64,000 bases of DNA from Paraniabella defluvii. GTDB taxonomy: Bacteria; Bacteroidota; Bacteroidia; Chitinophagales; Chitinophagaceae. The notes below the pieces were generated by a model, which was given only the letters and a program-made list of their open reading frames with translations, was not told where the DNA came from and searched no databases. Position 1 is the first letter of the stretch. Each line of letters starts with the position of its first letter. Positions 50,678 through 57,759 of the stretch are shown one piece after another. The position numbers and the translations under genes are program-made. The DNA lies in NCBI GenBank assembly GCA_019316985.1, contig CP079215.1, positions 1,426,001 through 1,490,000 on the forward strand, given 5' to 3'.

Positions 50678-50979
50678 CTAGAATTGATGTTTTTTCACCA
50701 ACTGATCAATTTACCAATTAATATCCCACGGGGATGTTTGCCGGTGAAAAACACCTGCAATGGCAAAATGGCAAAGCACGATTTAATGTCTAAAAGCATG
50801 TTCCGGCAACCAGGCACGAATAAGCTCGTTGTATAGGTCCCGTCAGGGACCATCCATTGGTAGAAAGCCGGAATAGATAGGTTACGCGTGCCGTAGGTAC
50901 GCAACCCAATAAGCTTCTCGCCACAGTTAGTGTTTTTCACCAGCTGATCAATCGACGCCGTTTCCTCAAATTCCAACAT
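50678..50979 (-). CDS. hypothetical protein with repeated end motifs, reverse oriented in array (frameshifted)
   Basis: The ATG at 50979 starts MLEFEETASIDQLVKNTNCG, then EKLIGLRTYGTRNLSIPAFY, QWMVPDGTYTTSLFVPGCRN and LPLQVFFTGKHPRGILIGK. After a shift near 50703 it ends LIDQLVKKHQF. The motif IDQLVK thus occurs at both ends, and the matching DNA (TTCACCAACTGATCAAT and TTCACCAGCTGATCAAT) is a visible direct repeat. Length is about 100 residues. The only array gene on the minus strand. No family recognised. Confidence 0.45.
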
Positions 50980-51031
50980 CGTCAATTCTTAAGCCGCCCC
51001 GTTAATTATGGCAAGACGTAAATTTTTCTAA

Positions 51032-51092
51032 AAAAATAAGTACATTAGCCAAGCTGCTTTGGGAACCAATGGAAACACCAGGTCCGACAGCA
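51032..51092 (+). repeat. cassette repeat copy 4
   Basis: AAAAATAAGTACATTAGCC, then AAGCTGCTTTGGGAACC and AATGGAAACACCAGG. The last third has diverged. Confidence 0.72.
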
Positions 51093-51204
51093 ACTAAAAT
51101 TTTCACTGTCAATTAATAACTAGATATGTATATAGCTATTTGAATGCGTTTAAAAACTACTTTCGGATGGTAGCCCACATATCTGTACATTTCTAATAAG
51201 TTTT

Positions 51205-51872
51205 ATGAATCGATATTTTATTTGGACAATATTATTTGTTTGCGTTTTTGGTTGCAAGACCCAGCCGCAGTTAAACAGGGATTTATTAGTTACCGAAATT
51301 TGCAACTCATTTAAAAGTGATACTACTGTAGCATCTGATTCGGCTAAAGCTTCCCGGATACTCAAAAGCCACCTGGAGCCTCTTGCCCAAAATATTCCCG
51401 TGATTCAGCTGAAGATCTCTATATGTTTGTTTATGCGCGTTTATATAAAGAATGCGATGAATTTGTAGCCTTATGCGATCGGCTATTAAGAACTCTAGAT
51501 AGCAGTGACTGGAAATCTGTGGACATTGAGCCTGAAAGCCAGATTAGTGAGTCTGACGCTGATCAATTTTTCCAGATCGGAAACTTCAAATATATTGGTA
51601 CTAACGGAGATTCCGTGAACCTCGACGTTACAGATTCAACCTGGCAGGATCGTTTTATTGACGGCACTTATTCAAATCTTTCATTAAAAAAATTAAGCAA
51701 AAGAGAATTTGTGATTGCCTTTATCGAAAGCAATAATCAACACAGGAAATACTACAATAAAGCTGGCGATCAGTATCGATACAGGATTCTCGAAAGAAGC
51801 GGAAACCGGTACTTAATGTTAACTCAGTCCTTTGGCTCGAAGTTTAAATACACATTTAACCTTTACTATTAA
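51205..51872 (+). CDS. lipoprotein, hypothetical (cassette 4, frameshifted)
   Basis: NRYFIWTILFVCVFGCKTQP is a lipoprotein signal. The mature part begins LLVTEICNSFKSDTTVASDS, continues after a shift near 51405 into DLYMFVYARLYKECDEFVAL, and ends with FKYIGTNGDSVNLDVTDSTW and beta-rich YLMLTQSFGSKFKYTFNLYY. Length is about 222 residues. Periplasmic or outer-membrane location expected. No known family; immunity role is suggested only by place. Confidence 0.55.
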
Positions 51873-51965
51873 ATTTGTCTGCAATATGCAATAGGCGCTA
51901 TGAAAGGATGCGATGCAAAAAAGCCTGATCCTGACGAAAGTTAGGGAAAACCGTATCTCGTTTTA

Positions 51966-52040
51966 CAAAAAATAAGTACATTAGCAAAACTGCTTTGGGA
52001 GGCCAATGGAAACACCAAAGATTGCCCGATAAGCTACTAA
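51966..52040 (+). repeat. cassette repeat copy 5
   Basis: AAAAATAAGTACATTAGC, AAAACTGCTTTGGGAGGCC, AATGGAAACACCAAAG and ATTGCCCGATAAGCTACTAA. It is preceded by CCGTATCTCGTTTTAC, a shared upstream segment. Confidence 0.8.
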
Positions 52041-52047
52041 CTCTATT

Positions 52048-52782
52048 ATGGAAGGGGACTTTAAATATAATACGTGGGCAACATTTGCAAAGGAAGCTGC
52101 TCTTTTTCCAATTCCTTTCGGGAAGTAATGGCATCGGAGTTGCAAAGCAAGTTTTACTTAATGTTGGGCATCACGCATGACATTAAGCGAACTAAATTTC
52201 TCTTAACTGTAGGGCTGCTTCCGATGAAAACTATTTATGAAGATGGTTATGCATTTGCTCTTGTTTATATAACCAATCCTGTTGCGGTTGCAACGTCTTT
52301 GACGGCTTATTGGAAGCCATTAACGAATATAAATGCGGAAATTGCTCCGGAACTTGATATTTGGAATAATGAAAATATTGAGTTTGGATGGTGTACAGAC
52401 TTTAATGCAGAAAACTATACACCTTATTTGAAGCCCAGAAATATTTACTCAAAACAGCAAAATAACACTAGCTTCCTAATCGAATATGATTATACAACTT
52501 ATCCTGATTTAGCTTTTACTATATGCTGTAGCGAAAAAAATACTCAAAGACGAAATTGAAGAAATTGAAAAGATATTATCAGCTTCAATTAAAGACACTT
52601 ACATTTCGGAATTGACTAATGATGAAGACAAAAAGGAATCAGACAGCAATAATGAAATAATAGCAATATTGGATTTTCAGGATAACGATTTTGAAGCAGC
52701 AAAGCAGCAAATCCTTGATGCTTTTCAAAAAATTGGGCAAAGCCGGGTTGGAAATAAAATTGAAAGGGTAATTATAGAATAA
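52048..52782 (+). CDS. hypothetical cytoplasmic protein (cassette 5, frameshifted)
   Basis: The ATG at 52048 begins 8 bases after the repeat. Joined frames read EGDFKYNTWATFAKEAALFP, VMASELQSKFYLMLGITHDI, TIYEDGYAFALVYITNPVAV, EFGWCTDFNAENYTPYLKPR and DYTTYPDLAFTICC, then KILKDEIEEIEKILSASIKD and a C-terminal IAILDFQDNDFEAAKQQILD. Shifts are near 52125 and 52530. Length is about 244 residues. No family recognised. Frame and composition are consistent with a real gene. Confidence 0.55.
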
Positions 52783-52850
52783 ACAGTACATTAGCAATAC
52801 TGCTTAGGGAAGCCAAAGGAAACACCAAAGATTGCCCAGGAGCTATTAAC
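52781..52850 (+). repeat. cassette repeat copy 6
   Basis: AAACAGTACATTAGCAATA, CTGCTTAGGGAAGCCAAAGG, AAACACCAAAGATTGCCC and GAGCTATTAAC. It overlaps the stop codon of the preceding gene by two bases. Confidence 0.75.
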
Positions 52851-52868
52851 GAAAAAACCAAAGAAGAT

Positions 52869-53222
52869 ATGACCGAATTTGTAACAAAAAATGAACACGA
52901 CGATCAAACTTCAATTTACTTTGACATCGAATCAGATAAAATAATGGCTATTGGTGAAAAGATGGAAGCCATAAACGAGCAGGCCTATATGAATGGCTAC
53001 AACTGGGAAGCGTTTCTAAACCATTACTTGAAGAATAACCAGCCAAAGCTGTTGGAAGGACTTGACACAGATTCTGAGGCAGGCACTTATGTTGCGCTTT
53101 ACGACAAATCGGAGTCTGACAAGGCAGAACAACTCATTGGTATTATAAATACGCTTGTCAATAATCCGGACAGTATTTACAATTTTCTTAGAGATCATGG
53201 AGACAACATTGAGTGGGACTAA
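52869..53222 (+). CDS. Imm51-like immunity protein (cassette 6)
   Basis: Intact 117-residue protein. The block AINEQAYMNGYNWEAFLNHY, then LKNNQPKLLEGLDTDSEAGT and YVALYDKSESDKAEQLIGII, matches the Imm51 pattern (x-x-G-N-G-Y-D-W-x-x-L... x-x-P-x-L... D-x-E-A-G-x-x-x-A). Imm51 proteins neutralise toxins of polymorphic toxin systems in the cytoplasm. No cognate toxin lies in the window, so it is an orphan immunity gene. It is the strongest evidence that the array is an immunity-type locus. Motif recall rather than a profile search. Confidence 0.7.
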   Translation: MTEFVTKNEHDDQTSIYFDIESDKIMAIGEKMEAINEQAYMNGYNWEAFLNHYLKNNQPKLLEGLDTDSEAGTYVALYDKSESDKAEQLIGIINTLVNNPDSIYNFLRDHGDNIEWD

Positions 53223-53245
53223 TGGCTCGTAGATTCCAATATGCT

Positions 53246-53290
53246 GTTTTACAAAATAAGTACATTAGCAAGACTGCTATGAAGCACCCA
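53246..53290 (+). repeat. cassette repeat copy 7 (partial)
   Basis: GTTTTACAAAATAAGTACA, then TTAGCAAGACTGC. The second half is degenerate and the next ATG follows at 53296. Confidence 0.65.
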
Positions 53291-53295
53291 ATCGC

Positions 53296-53697
53296 ATGGA
53301 GCAAAAAATATTTTCAGAATACGCTTTTGATTTTTTAGCTAAGAACTTTCCCGAATTTTTACCGGCAGTAAAATATAATGGAGATGAGTCTTTCGAGTGT
53401 GATTTGAAAAACAACTCAGGTAAATTTTCAATGTGGATAGCCACCTATAACAGCGAAATAACATTCGGCCTTGAAACCCCGGATGGAAAGACGGATGTAC
53501 ACACGCATGTAAGCTGTTTGGAAATAGCGGAGCTCGAAGATTGTTTTGCTACATTAACTGGGTTAATCTATGAAATAACAAATCACAGGGTAATCCTTTA
53601 TCAAACCGAGCAGGGGACTTATGACTGGACAGATTACGAGAAGCTGCTTAAGGAAGAAAATAAGAAGAAAAGGACATTTGAAAAGTTTTTCTGGTAG
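53296..53697 (+). CDS. immunity-like hypothetical protein (cassette 7)
   Basis: Intact 133-residue acidic cytoplasmic protein. EYAFDFLAKNFPEFLPAVKY, FSMWIATYNSEITFGLETPD, TDVHTHVSCLEIAELEDCFA and NHRVILYQTEQGTYDWTDYE with KLLKEENKKKRTFEKFFW. The order (N-terminal helix, central strands, E-x-x-L-x-x-C-x-x-x-L helix, Trp-rich end) resembles several Imm families, but I cannot choose one. It sits between an Imm51-like gene and another small cassette gene. Confidence 0.55.
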   Translation: MEQKIFSEYAFDFLAKNFPEFLPAVKYNGDESFECDLKNNSGKFSMWIATYNSEITFGLETPDGKTDVHTHVSCLEIAELEDCFATLTGLIYEITNHRVILYQTEQGTYDWTDYEKLLKEENKKKRTFEKFFW

Positions 53698-53763
53698 CAG
53701 TAGTTCGTGGCCCAATAAGGTTTCTTTAAAGTGTTAGATTAGGGAAAATCGTATCTCATCTTA

Positions 53764-53838
53764 CAAAAAAATAAGTACATTAGCATAACTGCTTGGGGAG
53801 CCGATGGACACACCAAAGATTGCCCGATAGCTATTAAC
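53764..53838 (+). repeat. cassette repeat copy 8
   Basis: AAAAATAAGTACATTAGCA, TAACTGCTTGGGGAGCC, GATGGACACACCAAAG and ATTGCCCGATAGCTATTAAC. Upstream shared segment CGTATCTCATCTTAC. Confidence 0.78.
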
Positions 53839-53958
53839 AATATTACTCATTTTAGGAAAATTTCACATAGACGATGTAATTATTAATAAATAATTAATGG
53901 ATACTTTTTCGATTATTTTGAAGTTCGCGGCAATTAAACTGACACCTCTTTGAACAAA

Positions 53959-54432
53959 ATGATACCAGCAGAAATTCAATACTTGCTAGATAACTATGAT
54001 GCAGAAGATATCAACCTTTCAATCTTAATCGCAGACTTTTCCGGCGATAATCCTCTCATTGGATTAACTGCCCATGAATTAGGCACTCCTTCTCAAACTT
54101 GGACTCTCGAAATTGTTGGGCACAGAGCAAGCGAACTTTCGTTTACTAATTATATTACTGACACTACAATTCTTCTAACGGATGACCATCCATTGTTGTG
54201 GCAATATTCTGATTTTCAAAGTGAGTTGTATTTTAACGGTTTAAGTACTGATGTACATAAAGTAATCTCCGAGCTAAACCAAATAGACTTTGAATTATTT
54301 GGCAAATACCAAAATTCAAGTGAACAGCTCTACACGCTGTTACGAACATCAAATGGTTCGTTAGGAAAAGGTTCAAATAAGTTATTGACGAAGTATGCAG
54401 AATGCTTGAATAGAAATGGCATTAAGACTTAA
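53959..54432 (+). CDS. immunity-like hypothetical protein (cassette 8)
   Basis: Intact 157-residue cytoplasmic protein. IPAEIQYLLDNYDAEDINLS, ILIADFSGDNPLIGLTAHEL, TWTLEIVGHRASELSFTNYI and TTILLTDDHPLLWQYSDFQS are followed by VHKVISELNQIDFELFGKYQ and a helical end. The beta-rich first half and helix-rich second half fit small immunity proteins, but the family is not recognised. The ATG at 53959 is preferred over the in-frame TTG at 53950. Confidence 0.55.
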   Translation: MIPAEIQYLLDNYDAEDINLSILIADFSGDNPLIGLTAHELGTPSQTWTLEIVGHRASELSFTNYITDTTILLTDDHPLLWQYSDFQSELYFNGLSTDVHKVISELNQIDFELFGKYQNSSEQLYTLLRTSNGSLGKGSNKLLTKYAECLNRNGIKT

Positions 54433-54650
54433 TTGTTGGTGGTTATGCGTCCACTTATTTTGATGGAAAAAATACAATGAAAGGTGAGACACTTAAGATA
54501 TTTTTGTTTGGAGGTTCTTATATTGTTGCACAAGACTTCATCTTTAATAAAACTACTTAAGAAAGATGAAGCCAACATCGGTTTTTTGCCTTTTGGGCAT
54601 GACCATGCATGGCCGCGGCTGACGGAATAACAATTTCTAATCTGTATAAA
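54433..54650 (+). pseudogene. remnant of a small cassette gene
   Basis: Two short in-frame pieces read GGYASTYFDGKNTMKGETLK, IFLFGGSYIVAQDFIFNKTT and, after a shift, KDEANIGFLPFGHDHAWPRL. The second piece resembles the end of SMI1/KNR4-like immunity proteins (F-L-P-x-G-x-D), but no start, stop or full domain is present. I treat it as a decayed gene. Confidence 0.35.
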
Positions 54651-54680
54651 CTTCTGCACGTTGAGTGTAATTTATAAACA

Positions 54681-55070
54681 ATGAAAGATCTGCTAGAAAG
54701 AGCTGTCTACAGCGAAAACGAACAAGACTTGATAGAATATCTTGATTTTAACAATAGAAAGAAGATCAATCCCGATCAATATGATATGATTGAAAAGGCG
54801 CTTGCAGGCACCTGGCATAGTCAGCACGAAGACTTAGTCAACACCATTTATTTAGAAAATTTAAAAGATGATCGATTCGTAGAGCCTATTTTAAATATTG
54901 CGTCAAATAAAGAAATTTTTAGATGGTATGATGATGAGTTAGAGGTGACTTTAAGAAAATGTGTGCATGCTTTAAAGACAATTAATTCAGAGAAGTCCAT
55001 TCAAGCGCTAAAGAAATTGGAAGATTTGAACAACGAAAATGTAATGATTACGTTGCAGATGTATAAATGA
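54681..55070 (+). CDS. small HEAT-like helical protein
   Basis: Intact 129-residue protein made of short helix pairs: KDLLERAVYSENEQDLIEYL, NPDQYDMIEKALAGTWHSQH, VEPILNIASNKEIFRWYDDE and LEVTLRKCVHALKTINSEKS with IQALKKLEDLNNENVM. The pattern matches HEAT-type repeats often seen in immunity proteins that bind toxins. No repeat element precedes it. No named family chosen. Confidence 0.55.
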   Translation: MKDLLERAVYSENEQDLIEYLDFNNRKKINPDQYDMIEKALAGTWHSQHEDLVNTIYLENLKDDRFVEPILNIASNKEIFRWYDDELEVTLRKCVHALKTINSEKSIQALKKLEDLNNENVMITLQMYK

Positions 55071-55141
55071 AAGAGAGTCTTGAGTCCGTAAACAATAAAC
55101 AAATTATCGAAAACTAGCACTTCCTTCTACGGTAACTCACA

Positions 55142-55332
55142 ATGAATAAACCTGACTGGCGAGAATACGAATCCATTACTAAATATATTTACGAAACTTT
55201 AGGCCATGAATTTGGCATTAAGATCGAGGGCTACGGCGATAGTTGTAAGTAATTGGGAAGCTAGGAATCAAACATCAAATAGATGTATTGACTTCAAGCA
55301 GTGATTGGAAAAAGAAATGCGATTATAATAGT
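55142..55332 (+). pseudogene. truncated restriction endonuclease (Mrr/PD-(D/E)XK-like) fragment
   Basis: The ATG at 55142 starts NKPDWREYESITKYIYETLG, then HEFGIKIEGYGDSCK; after a shift near 55250 it reads LGIKHQIDVLTSSSDWKK. This is the start of a PD-(D/E)XK nuclease of the Mrr-like type (E-x-x-x-x-x-I-Y-E... G-x-K-H-Q-I-D-V). The ExK segment and the rest of the protein are missing. The reading is cut off by the convergent gene at 55323. It is most likely a broken cassette. Confidence 0.5.
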
Positions 55333-55955
55333 CTTTGATCAATCCGATGAAAAATTAAATCCGTAAGTTCTTTCAGGTGATTATTGACATTTTTCAGTAC
55401 TTGAGCGGCATCATCTAGGTCAATTTCTTCGCCAATGTAATCGCTCAATTGAAGACCGCTCGCGTGAGTGATATTGAAGTTGAGGTCAGGCATCAATCCT
55501 TTAATCTTAATGTTTTCGTGATGCTTAAGATTGTGTGACCATTGAATTAGTTTTTGAATGTCATCTCCGCTGTAAAGATCCTCAAGAAATTTTTTTAAAA
55601 AATCCTTTTCATTCACATCTGAGATTTTTTCTATTTCATTTAAGATAGTCTTTTTGGAACAACGTCTTAACTCGGCTAAATATTCTACTTTATTGGTAAT
55701 TTTTTCTTCCTTACAAAAATTAAAACCAAACCAAATTGCCTGAAGCAGGTAGTCAATAACAATATTATATGAAAGAATTGCATGCTTAAGAAACTCAGAC
55801 CTGTAATACATTTGCCCTACATATCCACCTCTCCACTCAATTGGACTTTTAAAAAGCTTTGTATACGATTGAATTAACGAAGCCCGAGCACTTGATCCTG
55901 CATGATATAATTGGTTGCATTTTGTTAGCGCTAGAAAGTGATAACTGATTGTCAT
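55323..55955 (-). CDS. helical hypothetical protein, third gene of the XRE-B operon
   Basis: Intact 210-residue protein, largely helical: SSARASLIQSYTKLFKSPIE, FLKHAILSYNIVIDYLLQAI, WFGFNFCKEEKITNKVEYLA, DFLKKFLEDLYSGDDIQKLI and QWSHNLKHHENIKIKGLM. The C-terminus is acidic then helical (GEEIDLDDAAQVLKNVNNHL). The layout suggests an Abi- or HEPN-like protein, but no RxxxxH is clear, so the family is unassigned. Its ATG overlaps the TGA of the preceding 48-codon ORF (ATGA), so they are translationally coupled. Confidence 0.6.
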   Translation of the reverse strand: MTISYHFLALTKCNQLYHAGSSARASLIQSYTKLFKSPIEWRGGYVGQMYYRSEFLKHAILSYNIVIDYLLQAIWFGFNFCKEEKITNKVEYLAELRRCSKKTILNEIEKISDVNEKDFLKKFLEDLYSGDDIQKLIQWSHNLKHHENIKIKGLMPDLNFNITHASGLQLSDYIGEEIDLDDAAQVLKNVNNHLKELTDLIFHRIDQRLL

Positions 55956-56095
55956 CTTCCGCTACCATAACACTTACTTGTCCTTTTTGAAATAGGAAAG
56001 TGCAATATTGATTCTGAAAAACTGTTTTGATCTTCGATCAATTCTGAAAGTGTAAATCTTTTACCTCGATATTCAAGAATTAAATAGTCCATCAT
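55952..56095 (-). CDS. 47-residue small protein, second gene of the XRE-B operon
   Basis: Starts with ATGATG at 56095 and reads MMDYLILEYRGKRFTLSELI, then EDQNSFSESILHFPISKRTS and KCYGSGR, ending TGA at 55952-55954. The TGA overlaps the next ATG as ATGA. It starts 18 bp after the XRE-B stop. The segment RGKRFTLSELIEDQNS looks like a compact folded or antitoxin-like peptide. Too short for most gene finders, but coupling on both sides supports it. Confidence 0.5.
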   Translation of the reverse strand: MMDYLILEYRGKRFTLSELIEDQNSFSESILHFPISKRTSKCYGSGR

Positions 56096-56112
56096 AGCGT
56101 TTCATTGTTTAG

Positions 56113-56423
56113 TTAGTATAATTGGCGTTTACATATCATTTGTTCTGAGCTAAATACTCCTTTTCTTATTTTTCTCTTTTTCAAAATAACTTTTTCCGGT
56201 AAAAAATCCCGAGGTGATAGGTTGAAGTAATCGGCTAGCAAATTGATATGAGATAGGTTGTACTTAGCCCTGTTGTTCATACTCTCGATATTGCCTATAA
56301 ATGATTTTGTTTTCCCTATGATATTGCCAATATCATCCTGAGAGAGATTCTTACTTTTTCTTAAGTCTCTAACAAAATCAATTACATATTGCTCGATGGG
56401 GATATATGTTCCTGCTCATTCAT
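56113..56423 (-). CDS. XRE-family helix-turn-helix regulator (XRE-B, frameshifted near start)
   Basis: The ATG at 56423 reads MNEQEH, then after a one-base shift near 56400 IPIEQYVIDFVRDLRKSKNL, SQDDIGNIIGKTKSFIGNIE, SMNNRAKYNLSHINLLADYF and NLSPRDFLPEK with a Lys/Arg-rich tail ending at the TAA 56113-56115. It is a Cro/C1-type HTH protein of about 103 residues. It is first of a three-gene leftward operon and divergent from structured RNA B. A perfect palindrome lies in its promoter gap. It is only distantly similar to XRE-A. Confidence 0.7.
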
Positions 56424-56455
56424 TCGTCCGAAATAATGAAAGAATAAAAAAATAT

Positions 56456-56473
56456 GCACATACATGTATGTGC
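56456..56473. promoter_or_regulatory. perfect 18-bp palindromic operator between XRE-B and RNA B
   Basis: GCACATACATGTATGTGC is a perfect palindrome, 33 bp upstream of the XRE-B start and 16 bp upstream of the RNA B -7 element. Its position mirrors the operator of copy A, with a different sequence, matching the divergence of the two XRE proteins. Confidence 0.65.
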
Positions 56474-56488
56474 GATTCGTTTTTTACT

Positions 56489-56496
56489 TAGATTTG
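56489..56496 (+). promoter_or_regulatory. -7 promoter element driving structured RNA B
   Basis: TAGATTTG matches TAnnTTTG, about 38 nt before P1 of the RNA. It corresponds to TATATTTG in copy A. Confidence 0.6.
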
Positions 56497-56502
56497 TTGT
56501 AA

Positions 56503-56690
56503 AGATTATAATTAAAGCTTTTTGCTTTGAATCTCGCATTAGGAACCTCGGAAATTTCAATGTACACGAGATGATAGGTAAATTGCCCACGTTACGGCGT
56601 GGGCTCTTCCTAACGTGTACAGGTCTCCGAGGGCCTCTAATGCGGTAAGTTGAGCGCCACGCCTTTTTTGTGCGGGTGCTTTTAAAACCA
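56503..56690 (+). ncRNA. structured leader RNA, copy B, five nested helices
   Basis: Same architecture as copy A with different stem sequences. P1: 56535-56542 with 56637-56644 (CGCATTAG/CTAATGCG). P2: 56546-56552 with 56626-56632 (CCTCGGA/TCCGAGG). P3: 56561-56568 with 56614-56621 (TGTACACG/CGTGTACA). P4: 56575-56578 with 56609-56612 (TAGG/CCTA). P5: 56585-56591 with 56598-56604 (GCCCACG/CGTGGGC). Shared unpaired segments are GCTTTGARTCTCG before P1, ACGAGATGATA between P3 and P4, and GGTAAGTTGAGCGCC after P1. A second hairpin (AGCGCC...GGTGCT) precedes ORF1-B. P1 to ATG distance is 53 nt versus 54 nt in copy A. Ends are approximate. Confidence 0.75.
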
Positions 56691-56696
56691 CCTGTT

Positions 56697-57168
56697 ATGA
56701 ACGCCGTTACTACACCTACATCACACCACCCGTTTAACGAAGCCCAATGGCTGCGTATTTTATTTTGATTGCCGATACCGAGCAATGGCTACAGCAATTG
56801 CATAAAGAGGTATTTTATCAGCTGCCCTTCAAGCAGCATAAAAAGCTGTTGCGTAATAACTGGTGGCTCAGCGCATCGGTATTGGCGCATATACTGGAGC
56901 GGCATTATGCACCTATGGCCCGCCACCCCGGCGCGGGTAGTTTACCATTGGCGTGGAGCGCATTGTTGCCATCATCAAAGAGGCTTTTGCGGCCGCACCC
57001 CAGCCGGTGCCGCAGAGCTGCTATTACCAAAGGGTTTGGGATGCGGGGAGCATCGTGGGCTATGATGTAGCGGGGAGTGCTACGCAGGTGGTTACGGTTA
57101 TTGCGGATGCGGCGGGGAGGATTATTACCGCCTTCCCCGGCGTAATAGTTAACAACTCACCACCTTAG
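56697..57168 (+). CDS. ORF1-B: EndoU/BECR-fold nuclease-like protein (frameshifted)
   Basis: Paralogue of ORF1-A. ATG at 56697, then HHPFNEAQWLRILF. A missing base near 56765 and another near 56940 break the frame; corrected parts are LIADTEQWLQQLHKEVFYQL, SASVLAHILERHYAPMARHP, GVERIVAIIKEAFAAAPQPV, YYQRVWDAGSIVGYDVAGSA and TQVVTVIADAAGRIITAFPG. The protein ends GVIVNNSPP, which shows where the natural C-terminus lies. The two His and Lys of the EndoU-like pattern are conserved, with Lys in the GKF region affected by the shift. Joined length is about 158 residues. It follows structured RNA B directly and is the most conserved part of the module. Confidence 0.6.
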
Positions 57169-57284
57169 TTAATCAAATATTGCAAGAGTATTTAAACTTA
57201 TTGAACATATAACATGTATATACCGAAATGTAAATTTGTTTTTCCACGTTTTTGCTTGCCCAAAAAAGTGGAGCAAAAAAGGCA

Positions 57285-57314
57285 CCGCCAATCGGTTGCC
57301 AGGGCGATTGGCGG
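57285..57314 (+). terminator. strong hairpin downstream of ORF1-B
   Basis: CCGCCAATCG, ten-base loop, CGATTGGCGG: a perfect 10-bp stem about 115 bp after ORF1-B. No T tract follows, so a terminator or RNA-end role is tentative. The rest of 57169-57430 holds no gene I can support. Confidence 0.35.
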
Positions 57315-57434
57315 GGAATATCTATGAAACAGTCTGCTCGGCATATCATCTATAAATATTTGCTTACGCACGCAAGCTTCGACCTGTACTTGCAATTAAA
57401 ACACGTTTAAGCCAAACGGATGCCAGGTGGCCTT

Positions 57435-57581
57435 GAAAAAATGGCGTTAAGAAAACAATGCGTAAGCCGTTAAAAAGCCGCCACTGTTCGAGCCCCGTGG
57501 AGACTAAGTAACTAATCGCAACTGCGGGGCGAGTTTGGCGGGTTTAGGCTTACAAAATTGTTTTCTTAACGCCATTTTTTC
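57435..57581. repeat. large perfect-arm hairpin element between ORF1-B and ORF2-B
   Basis: The left arm 57435-57459 (GAAAAAATGGCGTTAAG onward) is the exact complement of 57557-57581 over 25 bp. Inner stems GTAAGCC/GGCTTAC, CCGCC/GGCGG and GCCCCG/CGGGGC extend it towards a ~27 nt tip. Copy A has the same outer arms at 20125-20236 but a different tip (CCCGAA...TTCGGG). Confidence 0.7.
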
Positions 57582-57759
57582 ATAGCCTTGATTTTTGGCT
57601 CCACCTTTTTATCAAGAAAAAGGTGGAGAATGAAGAACAGTAATTAATTTACCTATGGCAACTCCGACCTTGACTATGGTTCGTCATGCTCACCATGACA
57701 GTGCAATGTAAAACGGCCTTACTTTCCTAATCTGCAAAACAAATCTTAAATAAACCATC

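Noticed and set aside
47600..53838. Cassette repeat as a coding segment (ISTLAKLLWEANG-like reading)
   Set aside because: Several copies have indels that break this frame and none has a start codon, so the reading is not conserved.
56503..56690. Retron msr-msd or diversity-generating element
   Set aside because: The RNA is highly structured, but there is no reverse transcriptase anywhere in the window and ORF1 lacks any RT motif.
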